Shown here: positions 1 through 11,516 of the stretch, in pieces
How the letters are laid out: each line of letters starts with the position of its first letter
How positions within the stretch are numbered: position 1 is the first letter of the stretch
Origin: Diphasiastrum complanatum
Taxonomy: Eukaryota > Streptophyta > Lycopodiopsida > Lycopodiales > Lycopodiaceae
DNA length: 64,000 nucleotides
Assembly (NCBI GenBank): GCA_029204225.1
Contig: CM055114.1
Location: forward strand, 11,343,634-11,407,633
Direction of reading: 5' to 3'
Program-made: the position numbers and the translations under genes
The notes under the pieces: model-generated
What the model saw: the letters and a program-made list of their open reading frames with translations, nothing else
The model's database searches: none
What the model was told of the DNA's origin: nothing

Positions 1-1
1 T

Positions 2-34
2 GACGAGGGCGAGGAGTCTGTGGAGGATCCGTAG
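2..34 (+). CDS. possible 3' end of a gene running in from the left
   Basis: The first bases read in frame 2 as an acidic tail, DEGEESVEDP, then a TAG stop. The T/G-rich sequence that follows, to about 300, looks like a plant 3' untranslated region. Ten codons cannot identify a family, and the match to a true gene end could be chance. The upstream part lies outside the window. Confidence 0.22.
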   Translation, partial: DEGEESVEDP

Positions 35-830
35 AAATGTTTAGCATAGATGGGGTCTAGCCGTATGTGGCTGACTGTTGTTATTTAATGTTCATCAGTA
101 GATGAGACAGTATTTAGTGTCTGGCATGGTGTAAAGAACAGCCCCAGCCATATGCAGCGGGAATACGTATTGTAGTTTTGATACATCTGTTGAATTAATG
201 TACGGTGTGTGTTTTGTGCAATGCGTGCCTTGTGTATTGCAATCTGATGTATGTGATTATGAAATGCTATCAGGGGTGTTGTATTTCTGTGTTCTGCATA
301 TGCTCTCAAACTCTGTACTGAAAACTAATTGAAAACACGCACACACCATTTGAAGTAAAACTGCAAGTAGAACATCACAATTACAAATTGACAAATACAC
401 ATTGTGCAGTGAATAGAATACGTCCAACACCAGTGAGGGTGGCAACGAACTCTGTCAGAAAATATCGACAACGCACTATCCTTGCACGGAACTTGTTAGA
501 CTTGTCGGGAACCCGCCTGACAATGTCCACCTCGTCCCACAGATCGGCAAGGTTGGAATGCACCATCTCTGTAGAAAGGACTGGGGAAAGAAGGCAGAGA
601 TCTCTGTGGGTGCGACAGGAGTCGGAAGGCTTGAAAAAACCACAATAAAGGCCAAAATAGCAATAGTAGGGGAGGACGCGATCAGTGCAATGCGAAGACA
701 GCCGGGAGGGCGCGGACAGTAGGGCGACGGGCAGGGAGAGAGATGAAGCGAGGGGGGGGGGTTAGGCTAAAAAAAATACAGCAATATATTAAATATTAAA
801 AAATATTATATACTAAAAAATATTAAATAC
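35..830. other. no gene recognised
   Basis: This stretch may begin as the 3' untranslated region of a gene to the left. It contains short open frames of 60-110 codons on both strands with no family resemblance or codon pattern that I would support. The stretch at 775-830 is a run of A/T-rich TATTAAATATTA-like words leading into the palindromic patch. Confidence 0.4.
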
Positions 831-915
831 TGTGGTACCGCGGATCAGTATGGATCCGCAATACCACACTGGATCCGCGGTACTGGGATCCGCGGATCCT
901 GGTACCGCTGGATCT
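831..915. repeat. GC-rich palindromic cluster (GGATCCGCGG/GGTACC words)
   Basis: Between an A/T-rich stretch and an (AT)n tract lie about 85 bases built from variants of GGATCCGCGG and GGTACCGC in both orientations. Bases 832-846 and 853-867 form a 15-base arm pair (13 of 15 complementary) around a 6-base loop. A second set of arms lies between 870 and 915. No protein or known element is evident. Confidence 0.7.
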
Positions 916-1060
<145 letters not shown>

Positions 1061-1279
1061 AGTTTTACAATGGCAGATGTACATGAGAGCAGTTGGTGTA
1101 TATTTGATTGGTGGAGAGAAGAGTAGATAGCCATGCTATAGTTTCCTCATGTAGGCACCGTCACCACTTTGGGCTATTTCCGCCTTTCTCTTGTGGTGAC
1201 CTCTAAATAAGGTCTGTACTTTACAAATGGGATTAAGGCACCATGCTATTGTTATCAGTCACCAATTATACAAGTCATT

Positions 1280-1475
1280 TTAGTTGACGAAGTCAGAGAC
1301 TTCGTTGTCGAGTTTGCTTTTGAGAAGATGTCAATGACATCGATGTCGAGCTTGCTCTTGAGAAGATGTCGATGGCTTCGATGTCGGAGACTTTAATGTC
1401 GAGCTTGTTTTTGAGAAGATGTTAGAGACTTCGATGTGGATGATGTGGATGTCGAGCTTGCTCTTTACAAGGGCT
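1280..1475. repeat. imperfect tandem repeat, about 55 bp unit
   Basis: The words GATGTCGAGCTTGCT and GAGAAGATGTC recur three to four times with spacing of about 55 bases, mixed with GACTTCGATG words. The array lies on the LTR side of the minus-strand copia relic at 1676-2690, so it may be an LTR-internal tandem array. That placement is inference because no LTR ends are visible. Confidence 0.6.
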
Positions 1476-1675
1476 CCATTTTAAATAGTGACCTTTGATG
1501 ATCGTCAAAGACTTCGGGCAAGCCAATAAGTCAGACACTTCGAATACTTCGATGTCAGGAAAATTGAAGGAACACTGTCATTGACTTTCCTTGTATTTCT
1601 GTAGAAGTATTTACAGCAAATGAATGGATCTAGATTAGTGAAGAGATAAGGGATGGAGATGACAGAAATCCAAGA

Positions 1676-2690
1676 CCCCCCCTTAATCTGGATCCTTGAA
1701 TGTCTTGATTTTAAAATTCAAGATAGCACACAAAAGTTGGAGGAGGATGTTAATGTGAAAAGCTTTTGAAAAGATAGCATAAGTTTATGGTTCATCGCTA
1801 AATCTTGTGTGCTTCCTGACTTAATCCTTTGTAAATATGTCAGCTGCCATGTACTGGGTTCTGCAGATTTTCAGACTCACTTCCTTGTTGAGTACTCTAC
1901 TCCTGATATAGTGGTAGTTAGTCTCGATGTGCTTGCTCCTAGATTTCTAGGATTGATAATGTAATAGCACTCTGATTGTCACACTGAATAATTGTTGGAG
2001 CTGTTTGTCTGAGACCGATATCGGACAATAGATTCCTCAACCAAATTGTTTCTTTGGTAGCTTGAGAGGCTGCAATGTGGTCCGATTCTATCGAAGACAT
2101 CGCGATGGAGGCCTTCTTTTGACTATTCCAATATACTGGACCATTATTGAACAAGAAGACAAATCTAGATATCGATCTTATGGTGTCGATATCACGTGCC
2201 CAATTCGCATCTGTATATCCATGAAGTGTATGGATATTGGATGGATTTTCATCTCCATAGCAGATGCAAAGGTCGATGGTAGCTCGTACATATCTAAGAA
2301 CTCTTAGAAGATCTTTCTAGTGGACCATACCAGGATTAGTCATATATTGGCTTAAAGAGCTAATGGTGTATGCAAGATCAGGTCTAGTCGATATCATAGC
2401 ATACATCAAGGATCCAACAATTGATTGATATGGATACTCCTTCATTTCGGCCTTCTCCTCATCGATTTGAGGGTATTGCTCCTTAGATAATTTTAAGCCT
2501 GGGTCCATGGGACTATGCACAAGCTTGCAATTTAGTAGATTGAATTCTAATAATAAATTTTGGAAGTACCTCTGCTGAGTGATATAGAGAAGCCTTTTGA
2601 TTCTGTCTCTATGGATTAGAATCCCGAGCCAATAATGTGCCTCTCCCAAATCTGTCATCTCTTCTGAAATGACTGCTAAGAAAATCTTCT
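1676..2690 (-). pseudogene. Ty1-copia reverse transcriptase/RNase H fragment
   Basis: Minus-strand translation gives the end of a copia RT and the RNase H domain. Visible landmarks are MTDLGEAHYWLGI (2690-2640), the IVGSLMYAMISTRPDLAY block near 2400, a CDNQSAI-like RNase H motif near 1980 and a SKHIE...HYIR...ADIFTK end near 1950-1830. At least two frameshifts and several stops break it. A G-rich polypurine-tract-like run on the minus strand at about 1676-1684 marks the junction with a 3' LTR that should lie below it. The upstream gag, protease and integrase are absent. A related RNase H end occurs at 63484-63690. Confidence 0.88.
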
Positions 2691-2696
2691 TGGCCG

Positions 2697-2792
2697 ATTT
2701 TTGGTGGCCAACGCTCTTTAAGGATACGCACAATTACACAAAGGCTTGTGATGTCTGCCAACGCACAAAACGATTTCAAAAGACCTCACGAT
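2697..2792 (+). pseudogene. Ty3-gypsy integrase zinc-finger (H2C2) scrap
   Basis: On the plus strand, bases 2697-2790 read WWPTLFKDTHNYTKACDVCQR. This is the typical end of the integrase H2C2 finger in plant gypsy elements of the Athila/Tat type. It stops abruptly after about 30 codons and abuts a copia RT fragment of opposite orientation, so two element classes meet here. No other gypsy integrase sequence is visible next to it. Confidence 0.75.
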
Positions 2793-3089
2793 TTCTCTGT
2801 CATCTCCACGAATTCTGATTAGAAACATTTTTGCACTATCAGACATTTTTCCTATTACAGGAATTCGCCGACCCTAAGAACAATGCCTCAAAATTCGCAA
2901 ACCTCATTAGAAAATCATGGACATTGAGCACGAATTCTGAGTAGAGTCTCAAATTTGTGACCAAAAAAGTCTATATATAGACCTCACGTCTCCTCTCCAC
3001 GAATTCATTCTAGATTCTTGCTCTCGAGATCATGCTGAAATTTTTCAGAATTTTCAAACTTATCAGAACAATCTAGAATCACTACTATC
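2793..3089. other. non-coding spacer, possible LTR/leader DNA
   Basis: I see no coding potential. The words CTCTCCACGAATTC recur near 2805 and 2994, and the stretch leads into the first ATG of the gag-like frame at 3090. It is probably LTR or leader of the element whose gag-like frame follows, but no ends can be placed. Confidence 0.3.
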
Positions 3090-5419
3090 ATGGCTTCTCG
3101 AGGCGACATCGAGACCGAATATGCTGAATCCGGCGGGAGCCTTAAACCTTCTCAGGTCCCAAAGGATATACTAGCCCAACAAGAAGCCCTTCTTTAACAG
3201 GCTGCGACAAGACGACAAGCGGTAGCAGCAGCAAGCAAGCTCTGGGGATGCAGGTGCATCTGGCTCTGGTTCCGTAGGCGGGGTTCAAGCCACTCAGGGA
3301 ACTTCAGTAGTACAGACAACATATCCTCCTCCTACCATCTCCCTACCACTACAGACACCACTCGCTACCACTTCCACCCCTTCCATCACGCTTAATACAG
3401 AATTTGACTCTACTATTCCCAAAAAAACCCTCTATACATACATCCCCTCTCTTTGACTCCTCAGTCGATGTTGATGATTTTGCTCTCCAATTACTCACCC
3501 AGATTCCATCCATTTCTTCTCCTTCCCGTGCTTCCTCTCCTCCAAGAATTCCAACACCTCTCACTTCACCGCAATCCCCTCCTTTAAATCCACAATCACT
3601 GCCTCTAGATCCACAATCTCCTCTTTTGAAACCATAATCCCCTCCACCTTCCTATTCCCCAAATCCCTCTTCTCCACAATTCCCCGATCTTCTCCCTTAC
3701 AACCCTATGCCTTATCCCAATTACCAATGATCATTCCCTAACATTGGCATATGGGAGCAACTACCACTGGCTGCCTAGAAGATGGTATGGTTGGTGAATG
3801 AGCTTCAATACAACATCTACTGCACGTTGTCTGGACAACACGATGATAGCGCCATTTTACAACTTCAGTAGGGAAATGAAAGGTTGGTGGCTTAATCTGC
3901 TCAACAACAACAAAAGATCCATAACCTCACCACCTACAATCAGTAGCAGCAGTAAATGTTCAGCCACCTACAAAACCAACTCCAATTGAAGATATCCAAT
4001 AATATGCAAACTGTCATCGACAACCTCACAATAGAACGGGACGAGGCCTTACCTGATGCACGAGAAGCATGTTCCACTATGAAGGAACAACTGGAATTGG
4101 TCGATTTCAATGATTTTGCGCCACCAATTATTCCCGAGGGAACCCAAATTCCAGTGGTGGCATATAAGCAGTTGGCCCAAAAGTTGAAAGCGATGACGGA
4201 ACAACACACTAAACAATAACAATCATACACTACTTCCGTCGAGGCCCTTAATCAACACATATCCACCTTGGAGAACAGATTGAAGATGGCCGCTTAGTCC
4301 ACACCTTCTGTCCATGCAGAGCATGCTCAGTTCCATGACTTTGTGCATCACTTTGATGGGTCAGAAGGTGGCGATGGGGCAGGATCTCAACAGCCTCCAA
4401 CAAACAATCAAGGCTCGTCGATCCAAGGACCATCTCAAGTGCAAATAACTCAACCACCAACCAATCATCAAGGCACCGGTGGTACTTCCTCCCAACACCA
4501 ATTCACTTCTACCACTTCTAACCCCATCGACACAGCTAACCTTCTCTTTTCATGCCAATTTTCTCTTGAATCCCAATGCAATGCTGCTTCTAACCCTTCA
4601 ACGCCCCTCTCCCTTGAACTAGACCCCCAACTTGAACATGCCTTAACTGCTGAAGCCCCCACAATAAGACACCAGATCTCTCCAACTGCACCAAGCAAGG
4701 AGCACCTCATCTCCCAAGAGTTCGAAAAAAAATATCCACCCAAGGAGCACGACGGTTACATCTTAGAGAATCTGGACCACTGCAAAACTCACAAGGAAGC
4801 CGTCAAGCTCTTGAATCCACAACATGCATGGTGCCATCAACTTTTCTTGCAAAGAAAAACAACCATGGAAAGGTATCTCAACGCACCGACATACATGCGC
4901 ATCAATCCATATTATTACCCGGTGGCGCGTAGAGAACCATTTTCCACCACAAAGCGAAAAAATGTGATTTACTGGCCCAAGATAACTGGTGTAAATACAG
5001 GCAATCCAGCAGATGACATGATTACCAATTGTCGTGTCTTTCACCAGAAAGACCATGGCAACCCGGATCGGGATGTGCGCTACTTTGCAGATAATTGCGA
5101 TCTCGTAGCTTTTTTGGCAGAACTCACCGGCTATTGGGATAGAGGCCTCCCACCAATCGCCATTGATATCAACAAGCCCTTGCAAACTGAAACGAACTAC
5201 ATCAACGTGGCATGCCTTTACTACCGTGCAGCCCTTACTTCAGCATTGCACATCAATATGGTGGAACTTTGGAAGATCCAAGGATTCCTGCAAGGCATGC
5301 TTACAAACAACTGCCCTTCCTCACTAATTTATGTTGGCAAATGATGGAAGTCGTCGGCAATAAGATCTACCAAATCCGTCAACAACAATCTCGCCTCCAA
5401 AAAGCTCAAAAAATCTAGG
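3090..5419 (+). pseudogene. decayed gag-like reading frame of an LTR element
   Basis: A frame starting at an ATG at 3090 (MASRGDIETEYAESGGS) soon hits stops. The sequence then stays proline/serine/glutamine-rich in shifting frames until an open stretch of 333 codons at 4343-5344 and an overlapping +1 continuation to about 5419. The last part contains recurring polar helices and the words WCHQLFLQRK and ACLYYRAAL. A related, shorter copy occurs on the minus strand at 44870-45160, where it also sits directly before a polypurine tract and LTR. That shared placement suggests a gag or gag-like ORF of a non-autonomous gypsy element. I cannot name a family, and no zinc knuckle or protease is visible. 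Confidence 0.45.
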
Positions 5420-5467
5420 ACGAAAAAGCTTCGATTGGTGTGGGACCACCAATAAGGAGGGGGATAA

Positions 5468-6227
5468 TGTTAGCAACTATGCTAACACAGAGAAAAATAA
5501 AAAGAAAGAAATAAAACTCCATGGCATGTGTTTTGTAAGCCCACGTATGAGTATCTGTCAATAAACTTCCACCATGGCATGTGTTTTGTAAGTCCATGAC
5601 TAGAAGCTTAAAATAATAATAAAATAGCTTAAACTTAGATTTCGAACTTAGAATTAGGAAACTTAAGCTTAAAAATATTTGTCTTCAGTTTTTCTAAGTT
5701 ATAAACTTTGAAGTTCTAAATCCTAAATTAAAGTGCTAGAATGGCTAGAAATAAGTTAGTCCCATAAGTTAGTGGATACTTATGGAAGACTCTCCTTGCC
5801 ATAAAAGGAGAGGTATTTGCCATGTAAATAACACTTTTGAGATTAAGCTATCAAGTTCTCTGTTTTTGAGATTATCTCTATATTTCATTTGTGTTCCCCT
5901 CAGGAAGGTGCATAGCTTGAGGGAAGGTGCTCGGGCCTCCTCTTGCCTCCTTCTCATTGGTTTGTATTGTGGCATGTATTTTTTTGATTGATTATTAGTT
6001 AGTCGCAATCTTCCATTCTAATTCCCTTTGGGTGCTACTTTAAGTCCTAGATTAGCAACCTTGCTAGTTGGGTTCGCCTTAGCAAGGATATTATTGTTGT
6101 TTCTAGTTAGCTTTATTTCCGTTTCGGGCACTAGTTGGGTAAGCCTTAGTGCTCTCATCCTTGTTGATTATTTCCGTTGAAGTTTGTTGTAGAAACTTAG
6201 AAAGTGGATGATCCTCTATATACAACA
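5468..6227 (+). mobile_element. putative LTR downstream of the gag-like frame
   Basis: A G-rich run, AAGGAGGGGGATAA, ends at 5467 and is followed by TGTTAGCAAC, a typical polypurine tract to LTR junction. The suggested end at ACAACA (6227) is a guess from the TG...CA convention. Inside, a 27-base word containing CATGGCATGTGTTTTGTAAG is duplicated near 5520 and 5573. There is no second copy in the window to confirm the ends. Confidence 0.45.
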
Positions 6228-6250
6228 CCACATTGTTTGAGATCTAGACA

Positions 6251-6595
6251 TCACGCTAAACCATATTTACTTCCAACAATGGAGAAGCTAGGTTTTTTTT
6301 TTTTCCTGATGAAGGACTCTAACTGGGAAGCACTATATTCATCAAGGACTTTGGTAAAGATCAAAGGGTGAGGTGAAGTAGGAGCAGTGGTAGAGATAGG
6401 GGTATCAGCAGAGGAATCACCATTTTCTTTTTCCAAGCAAGCAAATACTTTTCGAATATGTGTATTATAGAACTTTTCTTCAGCAACAATTCGTTTAGCA
6501 TAGTTTGAGAGTTCTATATAAATTTTTTCAACCATGCTAAGGGTTTTCTTTTTTTTACTAACTCCGTATAAATTTTGATCCAATCCATGATTCAC
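6251..6595 (-). CDS. unrecognised lysine-rich reading frame
   Basis: An open frame of 114 codons with lysine-rich patches (SKKKKTLSM and FIRKKKK), a predicted helical first half and a serine/threonine/proline linker. It has one ATG start and no clear upstream exon, although the minus strand above it (6600-6700) also contains short open segments. I do not recognise a family. It could be a gene fragment caught between retroelements or a chance frame. Confidence 0.2.
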   Translation of the reverse strand: MNHGLDQNLYGVSKKKKTLSMVEKIYIELSNYAKRIVAEEKFYNTHIRKVFACLEKENGDSSADTPISTTAPTSPHPLIFTKVLDEYSASQLESFIRKKKKPSFSIVGSKYGLA

Positions 6596-6781
6596 ATCAA
6601 ATCAACAAGGCAAAGAATTTTATAAACCCGGCCAACATCATTACAAGTAGTCATATCATAAGTAGTAATCAATTTGTGAACTTCAACAGGTTTCTTCATG
6701 CAACAAATAATAGTGAACAAAAGAACTAGGAGGAGGAAGGGGCTCCCCATAGCCAAGAGTCACTGCATCATGAAACCATCA

Positions 6782-7444
6782 TGTGGACTATGTGAGAGAT
6801 TTCAACTAGTTTAGTCTAGTTTAGTCATATTTTGGTAAATTGTCAATAAGAGGCCAAAACTCATTTTAGACTTAGAGATAAACTTTTTGAAGTTATATTA
6901 CATTAAAATACATTCAATAAACACTTTTTGAAAGTGTGGGAAAGTTGGTAGCCGAGTTTGAGAGAGATTCAAATTTGAACTTTGGGTACATTGAATCTAG
7001 ACCCAAAAATAGTAGGATTTACATTTTGGAGGGAAAGCCAAGTGGCCAAATAGGGTTTGAAAAATCTATAAAAGGATGTAACTCATGGAGAGACACATCT
7101 TCTCTCTTCTCTCTCTCATTTCATCATTATACATGGTTCTCCTTGGGTTCTACTACTCATTGGTGCACTCTCTTGATGATATCTTGCAATCTTGTGTGTA
7201 AAATGCTCATATTTTGCTATTTTCGGTTCCACACGTGTGAAATACAGTAGGGTACTGTAATTGTACGGACAACAACTATATTTTATGTTTTGGCTCATGT
7301 TTGATCAATATCTCTTAGAGTTTGCATCTCATTTTGTATGCAGACGTTGATTTTTCTACATTGGCAGAATTGTTGGTTTGCTCCTTATTGTAACCAGAGA
7401 TTAGGGACATGGATTGGATCTTGAATGATCTGAAATCTTTCACA
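6782..7444 (+). mobile_element. 5' LTR of a copia element
   Basis: The right end is fixed by the primer-binding site starting at 7445. Bases 7094-7338 match 11270-11516 closely, so this is a duplicated LTR segment. A TATA box, CTATAAAAGG, lies near 7067, and the palindrome CACACGTGTG at about 7230 follows it, placing the palindrome in the transcribed part. The left end is uncertain; 6782 is the first TG in suitable context. Confidence 0.6.
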
Positions 7445-7456
7445 TGGTATCAGAGC
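7445..7456 (+). other. copia primer-binding site (initiator tRNA-Met)
   Basis: TGGTATCAGAGC directly after CA is the standard plant copia minus-strand primer site complementary to initiator tRNA-Met. It fixes the LTR end. Confidence 0.92.
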
Positions 7457-8046
7457 TCTTGTGTTTCATGTTATGAAAGTATAAGCCATCTTTAGCAAGG
7501 ATTTGGAGGAGTTACCAATGCTAGAGCATGCTAGATTGATTTCTACTCAAAAATCAGCATTTTTGCATGTGTAGAATTGATCTTTTGTAGGTCAAAACTC
7601 AATATAGGGCTATATACTTGATCAATTCTGATTTCACACTTGGTTTACTGGAATTAGATGACTTTTGGTGCATTAGGAAGGTCTCATTGGAGGCTACAAG
7701 AAGATATATCAAGTTTCTAGAAATTGCATGTAGAATTTGAGATATTCAATTTTTTGCGATTTTATCAAAACCCTAATTTTGATTGGATCTCTAGTTTGTG
7801 AGGTTACTGAACTTCATTTAAGTGTGTTTCAATCTTAGGAAGTGGAAAGAATCATTAGATTGAGGATAGATCATAGGTTGATCAAGATTTCACTATTCTA
7901 TGTGTTGATTTTCTAATTAGAATTGCTAAAAGAGATTTGAGAGGTTCCATATCTTTGTGATTTCTTCTTGAGTTCATTTGTTGACATTCAAAAGAGTGTT
8001 TTGTGCATTGTAACAGGTTGAAAGAAGAAGATCAGGTCACTTCAAC
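7457..8046 (+). other. copia untranslated leader
   Basis: About 590 bases lie between the primer-binding site and the gag ATG, without coding signal. The position and length fit a copia leader. Confidence 0.6.
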
Positions 8047-9168
8047 ATGGCTACAAGTGGAGGCTTTGTGTTGGAGAGCAATGATAGGCTTACCTCAATC
8101 AACTATTCTACTTGGAAGGTGAGAATGGAGTCCTTATTGGAGATGAATGAGTTGATGGAGATTGTTGCAGGTGTGGAGGAGAGGCCTCAAGAACCTCAAG
8201 ATCAAGTGAGGTATGACAAGAGAGCAAAGAAGGCTCTACACATGATTAAGATGAATGTTACCAATGAACTTCTCAAGAAGTTGGTAAGTGCACATCATCT
8301 TTGGAGGCTTGGGAAGCTTTGAAGAAGCTTTATGAATCCAAGTCTACATCAAGAGTGCTTACTCTTAGGAGGAAAATCTTTCAAAGTTTGCAAAAGAAGA
8401 GTACTCATGCTTTTGTTTTGAAAGTTAAGGCATTCAATGATGAGTTAGCATGTATTGATGAAAGCATTAAGGAGGTAGAACTTGTTTAAGTTATACTTAA
8501 TGGCTTGTTGGATGATCATGCTAATCTTGTTCAAAGTTTTTCTATTCAAAAGACTTTGCCAAGTATTGTGGATTTGCAAGAGATCTTGGTGAATGAGGAG
8601 TATAGGCTTCAATCAAGAGGAGGTAGATCTACATCAACATCTCATTATGAAGAGGATGCTATGTTCATCAAAGGCAAGTTCAAGGGCAAAGGCAAAGGCA
8701 AGTGGTCTAAAGGGCAAGATCAAGGTGAGACTTCTTCTTTCTAAGTTGAAATGCTTTTATTGTGAAATCAAAGGGCATTTTGCAAATGAATGTTTGAAGA
8801 AGCAAAGAGATGAAGGTAGCAAGCAAATCAACTTTACTACTAATGATGAGGATCTAGGTGGTGGTGATTCTCTTTTGATGTGTTCTTCAAGTCCAATATC
8901 AAGTGAAGGTGACAAAGATTCATGCTGGATTGATAGTGGAGCTAGTTCACACATGACTAGTCACAAGGAGTTCTTTACTTCTTTGGTCACTTATGATGGA
9001 GCCAAGAAAGCAATTCACATGGCCAATGGTGGTGAGTGTGTGATTGAAGGTATTGGTTCAATTCCTATTTGTCTCTCTACTAATAGGAAAGCAAGACTTG
9101 ATGGTGTTCTTTACATTCTTTCATTTTCAAAGAATTTGTTAAGTATTGGTCAAATGATAGAGAAATGA
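8047..9168 (+). pseudogene. copia gag and protease, frameshifted
   Basis: The gag begins MATSGGFVLESNDRL at 8047 with the family's YSTWKVRMESLL signature. It is broken by a frameshift near 8300 and a stop near 8487. The frames then continue through a lysine/glycine-rich linker to a CCHC zinc knuckle, CFYCEIKGHFANEC, near 8752-8795, and an aspartic protease motif, WIDSGASSHMT, near 8930-8960. The frame ends with the LYILSFSKNLLSIGQMI block that normally leads to the integrase. Order and spacing are those of a plant copia polyprotein. It cannot give a full product as it stands. Confidence 0.88.
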
Positions 9169-9181
9169 TACATGGTAAAGT

Positions 9182-10444
9182 TTGGTGGTGATGCTTGTTT
9201 CATTACAAAGGAAGAAATCTTGGTTGCTAGGGGCAATAGACACGGTAGACTTTTCAAGCTTGATGCTTTTGTTATGGCTAACAAAAAGGATGGAATGGAA
9301 AAGGAGATTGGTCTCAACTTTCCAAAGTTCCCTTTTAGCATCAATAAGATTGGTGGATCTTATGCAAAGTCTAAAAAGCTTCTTTATTCTAGATCTAGGT
9401 CAAGATCTAATATGCTTCTTGGAGATGTTCGATTTTTGTGCCAACTTGGCTAGTCTTGAGGATAATGATGGTGTTTCAATGGTTCTTCATGACAAGTGCA
9501 AGCATGCAAAAGGTAAGGAAAGAGCTAACTTCATCAATGGAGGTGAAGTTTCTTCCTTGGAAAAGATTGTTGCTAATGATTTCTTTGATCATATGGAAAA
9601 AGATGTTGCTAGGTGCATGCATGAAGGAGGTGGTTCTTTTACATTATTTTGTGATGAGTCCAAGAAAGTCATTTTTGCAGCAAGTGGAGTCACATGTCTT
9701 CATAAAGAGAGTAGATCAAATGGTTCTATCAAGAGACTTGGTGAGGGAGATAGTCACAAGTCAAGAAGAAGAGAAGTATGTGAAGAGTTCAAAGTAGGAT
9801 GTACTTTGAATGATGTCATTGTGAATGATAGTGAGGAAGAATCATTATCATATGAGTCAATACCTAAAACATTGAGTAGAAGTTCTTGTTTGAAAAAAGA
9901 GAGTACTTCAATCATCCTCATGTTGAACGTACTAATCATTTTTTTCATGGCTTCTAATGTCTTTGAGGTTTCTACTTCTTATGATGCAATCATTAAGAGG
10001 GAGCCTTATGAAGGAAAGAGCAATGGAAGATTGGTTCTTGGGAAGATTCAAGGCATGGATCTCACATCTCTTCATCAAATCAGAGGATTCTATGTTCATG
10101 AATTGATCACTCATCATCAAGATGGCAAAAGGCTGGTTGGAGAAGACTACATGGAGCAAATTGAGAGGCAATTTCTTCAAGACAAGGGAGATCTCATTGG
10201 TGAGCTTATTGAGGTTTTTTATGGACTCAAGAGGATTGGATTTATTAGGTTTGATACTCATATTCACCTAATCTACTTCATGTTGGATGGAAAGTTTGGA
10301 ATCTATCTTTTGATTTATGATGGTGACATTGGTAACATTGTTTTCACTACCCTTTGTGGAAATTCAAGATCAAGAATTGATGAGATCTTGTTGAATCTAG
10401 ATCATATGTTTGAGAGGGAGTATTTCCAGAGGTTCAGGTTTTAA
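9182..10444 (+). pseudogene. remodelled copia pol open frame without integrase core
   Basis: An uninterrupted 420-codon frame follows the protease. Its first part (to about 9440) is out of frame with the true continuation, HGRLFKLDA and SRSRSRSNMLL, which is seen in another frame. From 9440 the frame carries recognisable but altered RT words: EVFYGLKR for the usual ALYGLKQ near 10210, and LLIYDGD near 10310 in the place of the catalytic LLYVDD block. No HHCC finger or D,D-35-E residues of an integrase are present. An RT with YDGD is not expected to polymerise. The open length is long for such a decayed element, so either the frame is young in its present form or it is chance. Confidence 0.6.
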
Positions 10445-10483
10445 AATATTCATATCTTTGATGATCAAGAGAAAGGTAAGCAA

Positions 10484-11038
10484 GTGGAAGCGACTCACTT
10501 TGCTTTACTCACATGTTTTGGAGAATCTTCTTGTGTAGATGGCGCTATGCAAGTGGATATTGGTCCTCATGGTTTTCATACTAGAAAAGCAAGTAATGGA
10601 TCTGGAAAAAAAAGTTTGTTCAATGACTTTGATGGTCAAGAGGAAGATCAAGAGGTTGGTCTCAAAGGGCTTCAACAACACAAAAGGAAAGGTGGCAATT
10701 TGGAGCTAGTCAAAAGCATCAAAGGAAGGTTATTTGGCAAAGATGTTATGGATATGTTTTTGCAGCTTATTGAAGACTCAAGTAAGGTCAAAGTAGTAGC
10801 AAGGAAGTGTTGTTCAAGTTTATTTTACTTTTTCTATCTCATGTTTGAGCTATTTCATGTGGATGTGTGCAAATTGTCAAGATATGGTAAAACTAGCTAC
10901 ATTGTCTTGCAATATCTTATTATTGGAGTTGTACTAGCATTCTTGGCTAATTTTGCTGATGGAAATGAAGCTATTGGAAGCTCATTATGTCACTCACTCA
11001 TGGCCGAGTCATCAAATGTTGATGATATCCTGTGGTAA
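10484..11038 (+). CDS. unrecognised frame at the end of the copia body
   Basis: A 184-codon frame lies between the remodelled pol and the 3' LTR. The N-terminal half is polar and charged; residues from about 105 to 155 are hydrophobic and could form one or two membrane segments. It lacks the RNase H motifs expected at this place in a copia element. The listed start is not an ATG, so a fusion or frameshift from the previous frame is possible. I cannot assign a function. Confidence 0.25.
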   Translation: MEATHFALLTCFGESSCVDGAMQVDIGPHGFHTRKASNGSGKKSLFNDFDGQEEDQEVGLKGLQQHKRKGGNLELVKSIKGRLFGKDVMDMFLQLIEDSSKVKVVARKCCSSLFYFFYLMFELFHVDVCKLSRYGKTSYIVLQYLIIGVVLAFLANFADGNEAIGSSLCHSLMAESSNVDDILW

Positions 11039-11269
11039 GATGGAGATGAAGGCTCATTCATAGAGTTTTATGGTGGAGACATATCAAGAAAGGACAAAGT
11101 TGGAGGAGACAAGCAAGAAAATGGTCATCACTCACATTTATTGTTTGGTTGCTGTAATTTTCCAGAGAGTTCGAAGTTTGAAGCATGAAGGAATCATTTC
11201 ATTTACATTCTATTTGGTTCTTCATGTTCTAGTTATATCTTGATGTGTAAAATTGATGTAAGAAATAGT

Positions 11270-11516
11270 GAAGCATCCATCTTCTCTCTCTCATTTTTTC
11301 ATTATACATAGTTCTCCTTGGGTTCTACTACTCATTGGTGCACTCTCTTGATGATATCTTGCAATCTTCTGTGTAGAATGCTCATATTTTGCTATTTTTG
11401 GTTTCACACGTGTGAAATACAGTAGGATACTGTAATTGTACGAACACACAACTATATTTTATGTTTTGGTTCATGTTTGATCAGTATCTCTTAAAGTTTG
11501 CATCTCATTTTGTATC
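11270..11516 (+). mobile_element. truncated 3' LTR matching 7094-7338
   Basis: Nearly the same sequence as the distal part of the 5' LTR, including CTCCTTGGGTTCTACTACTC and CACACGTGTGAAATACAGTAG. It ends at TTTGTAT where the other copy continues for about 105 bases, so the U5 end is missing. The two copies lie about 4.2 kb apart in the same orientation and bracket the gag/pol relic. Confidence 0.85.

Noticed and set aside
6251-6595. Assigning the lysine-rich minus-strand frame to a known nuclear protein family
   Set aside because: Helical and basic patches alone are not diagnostic, and no domain motif could be matched.
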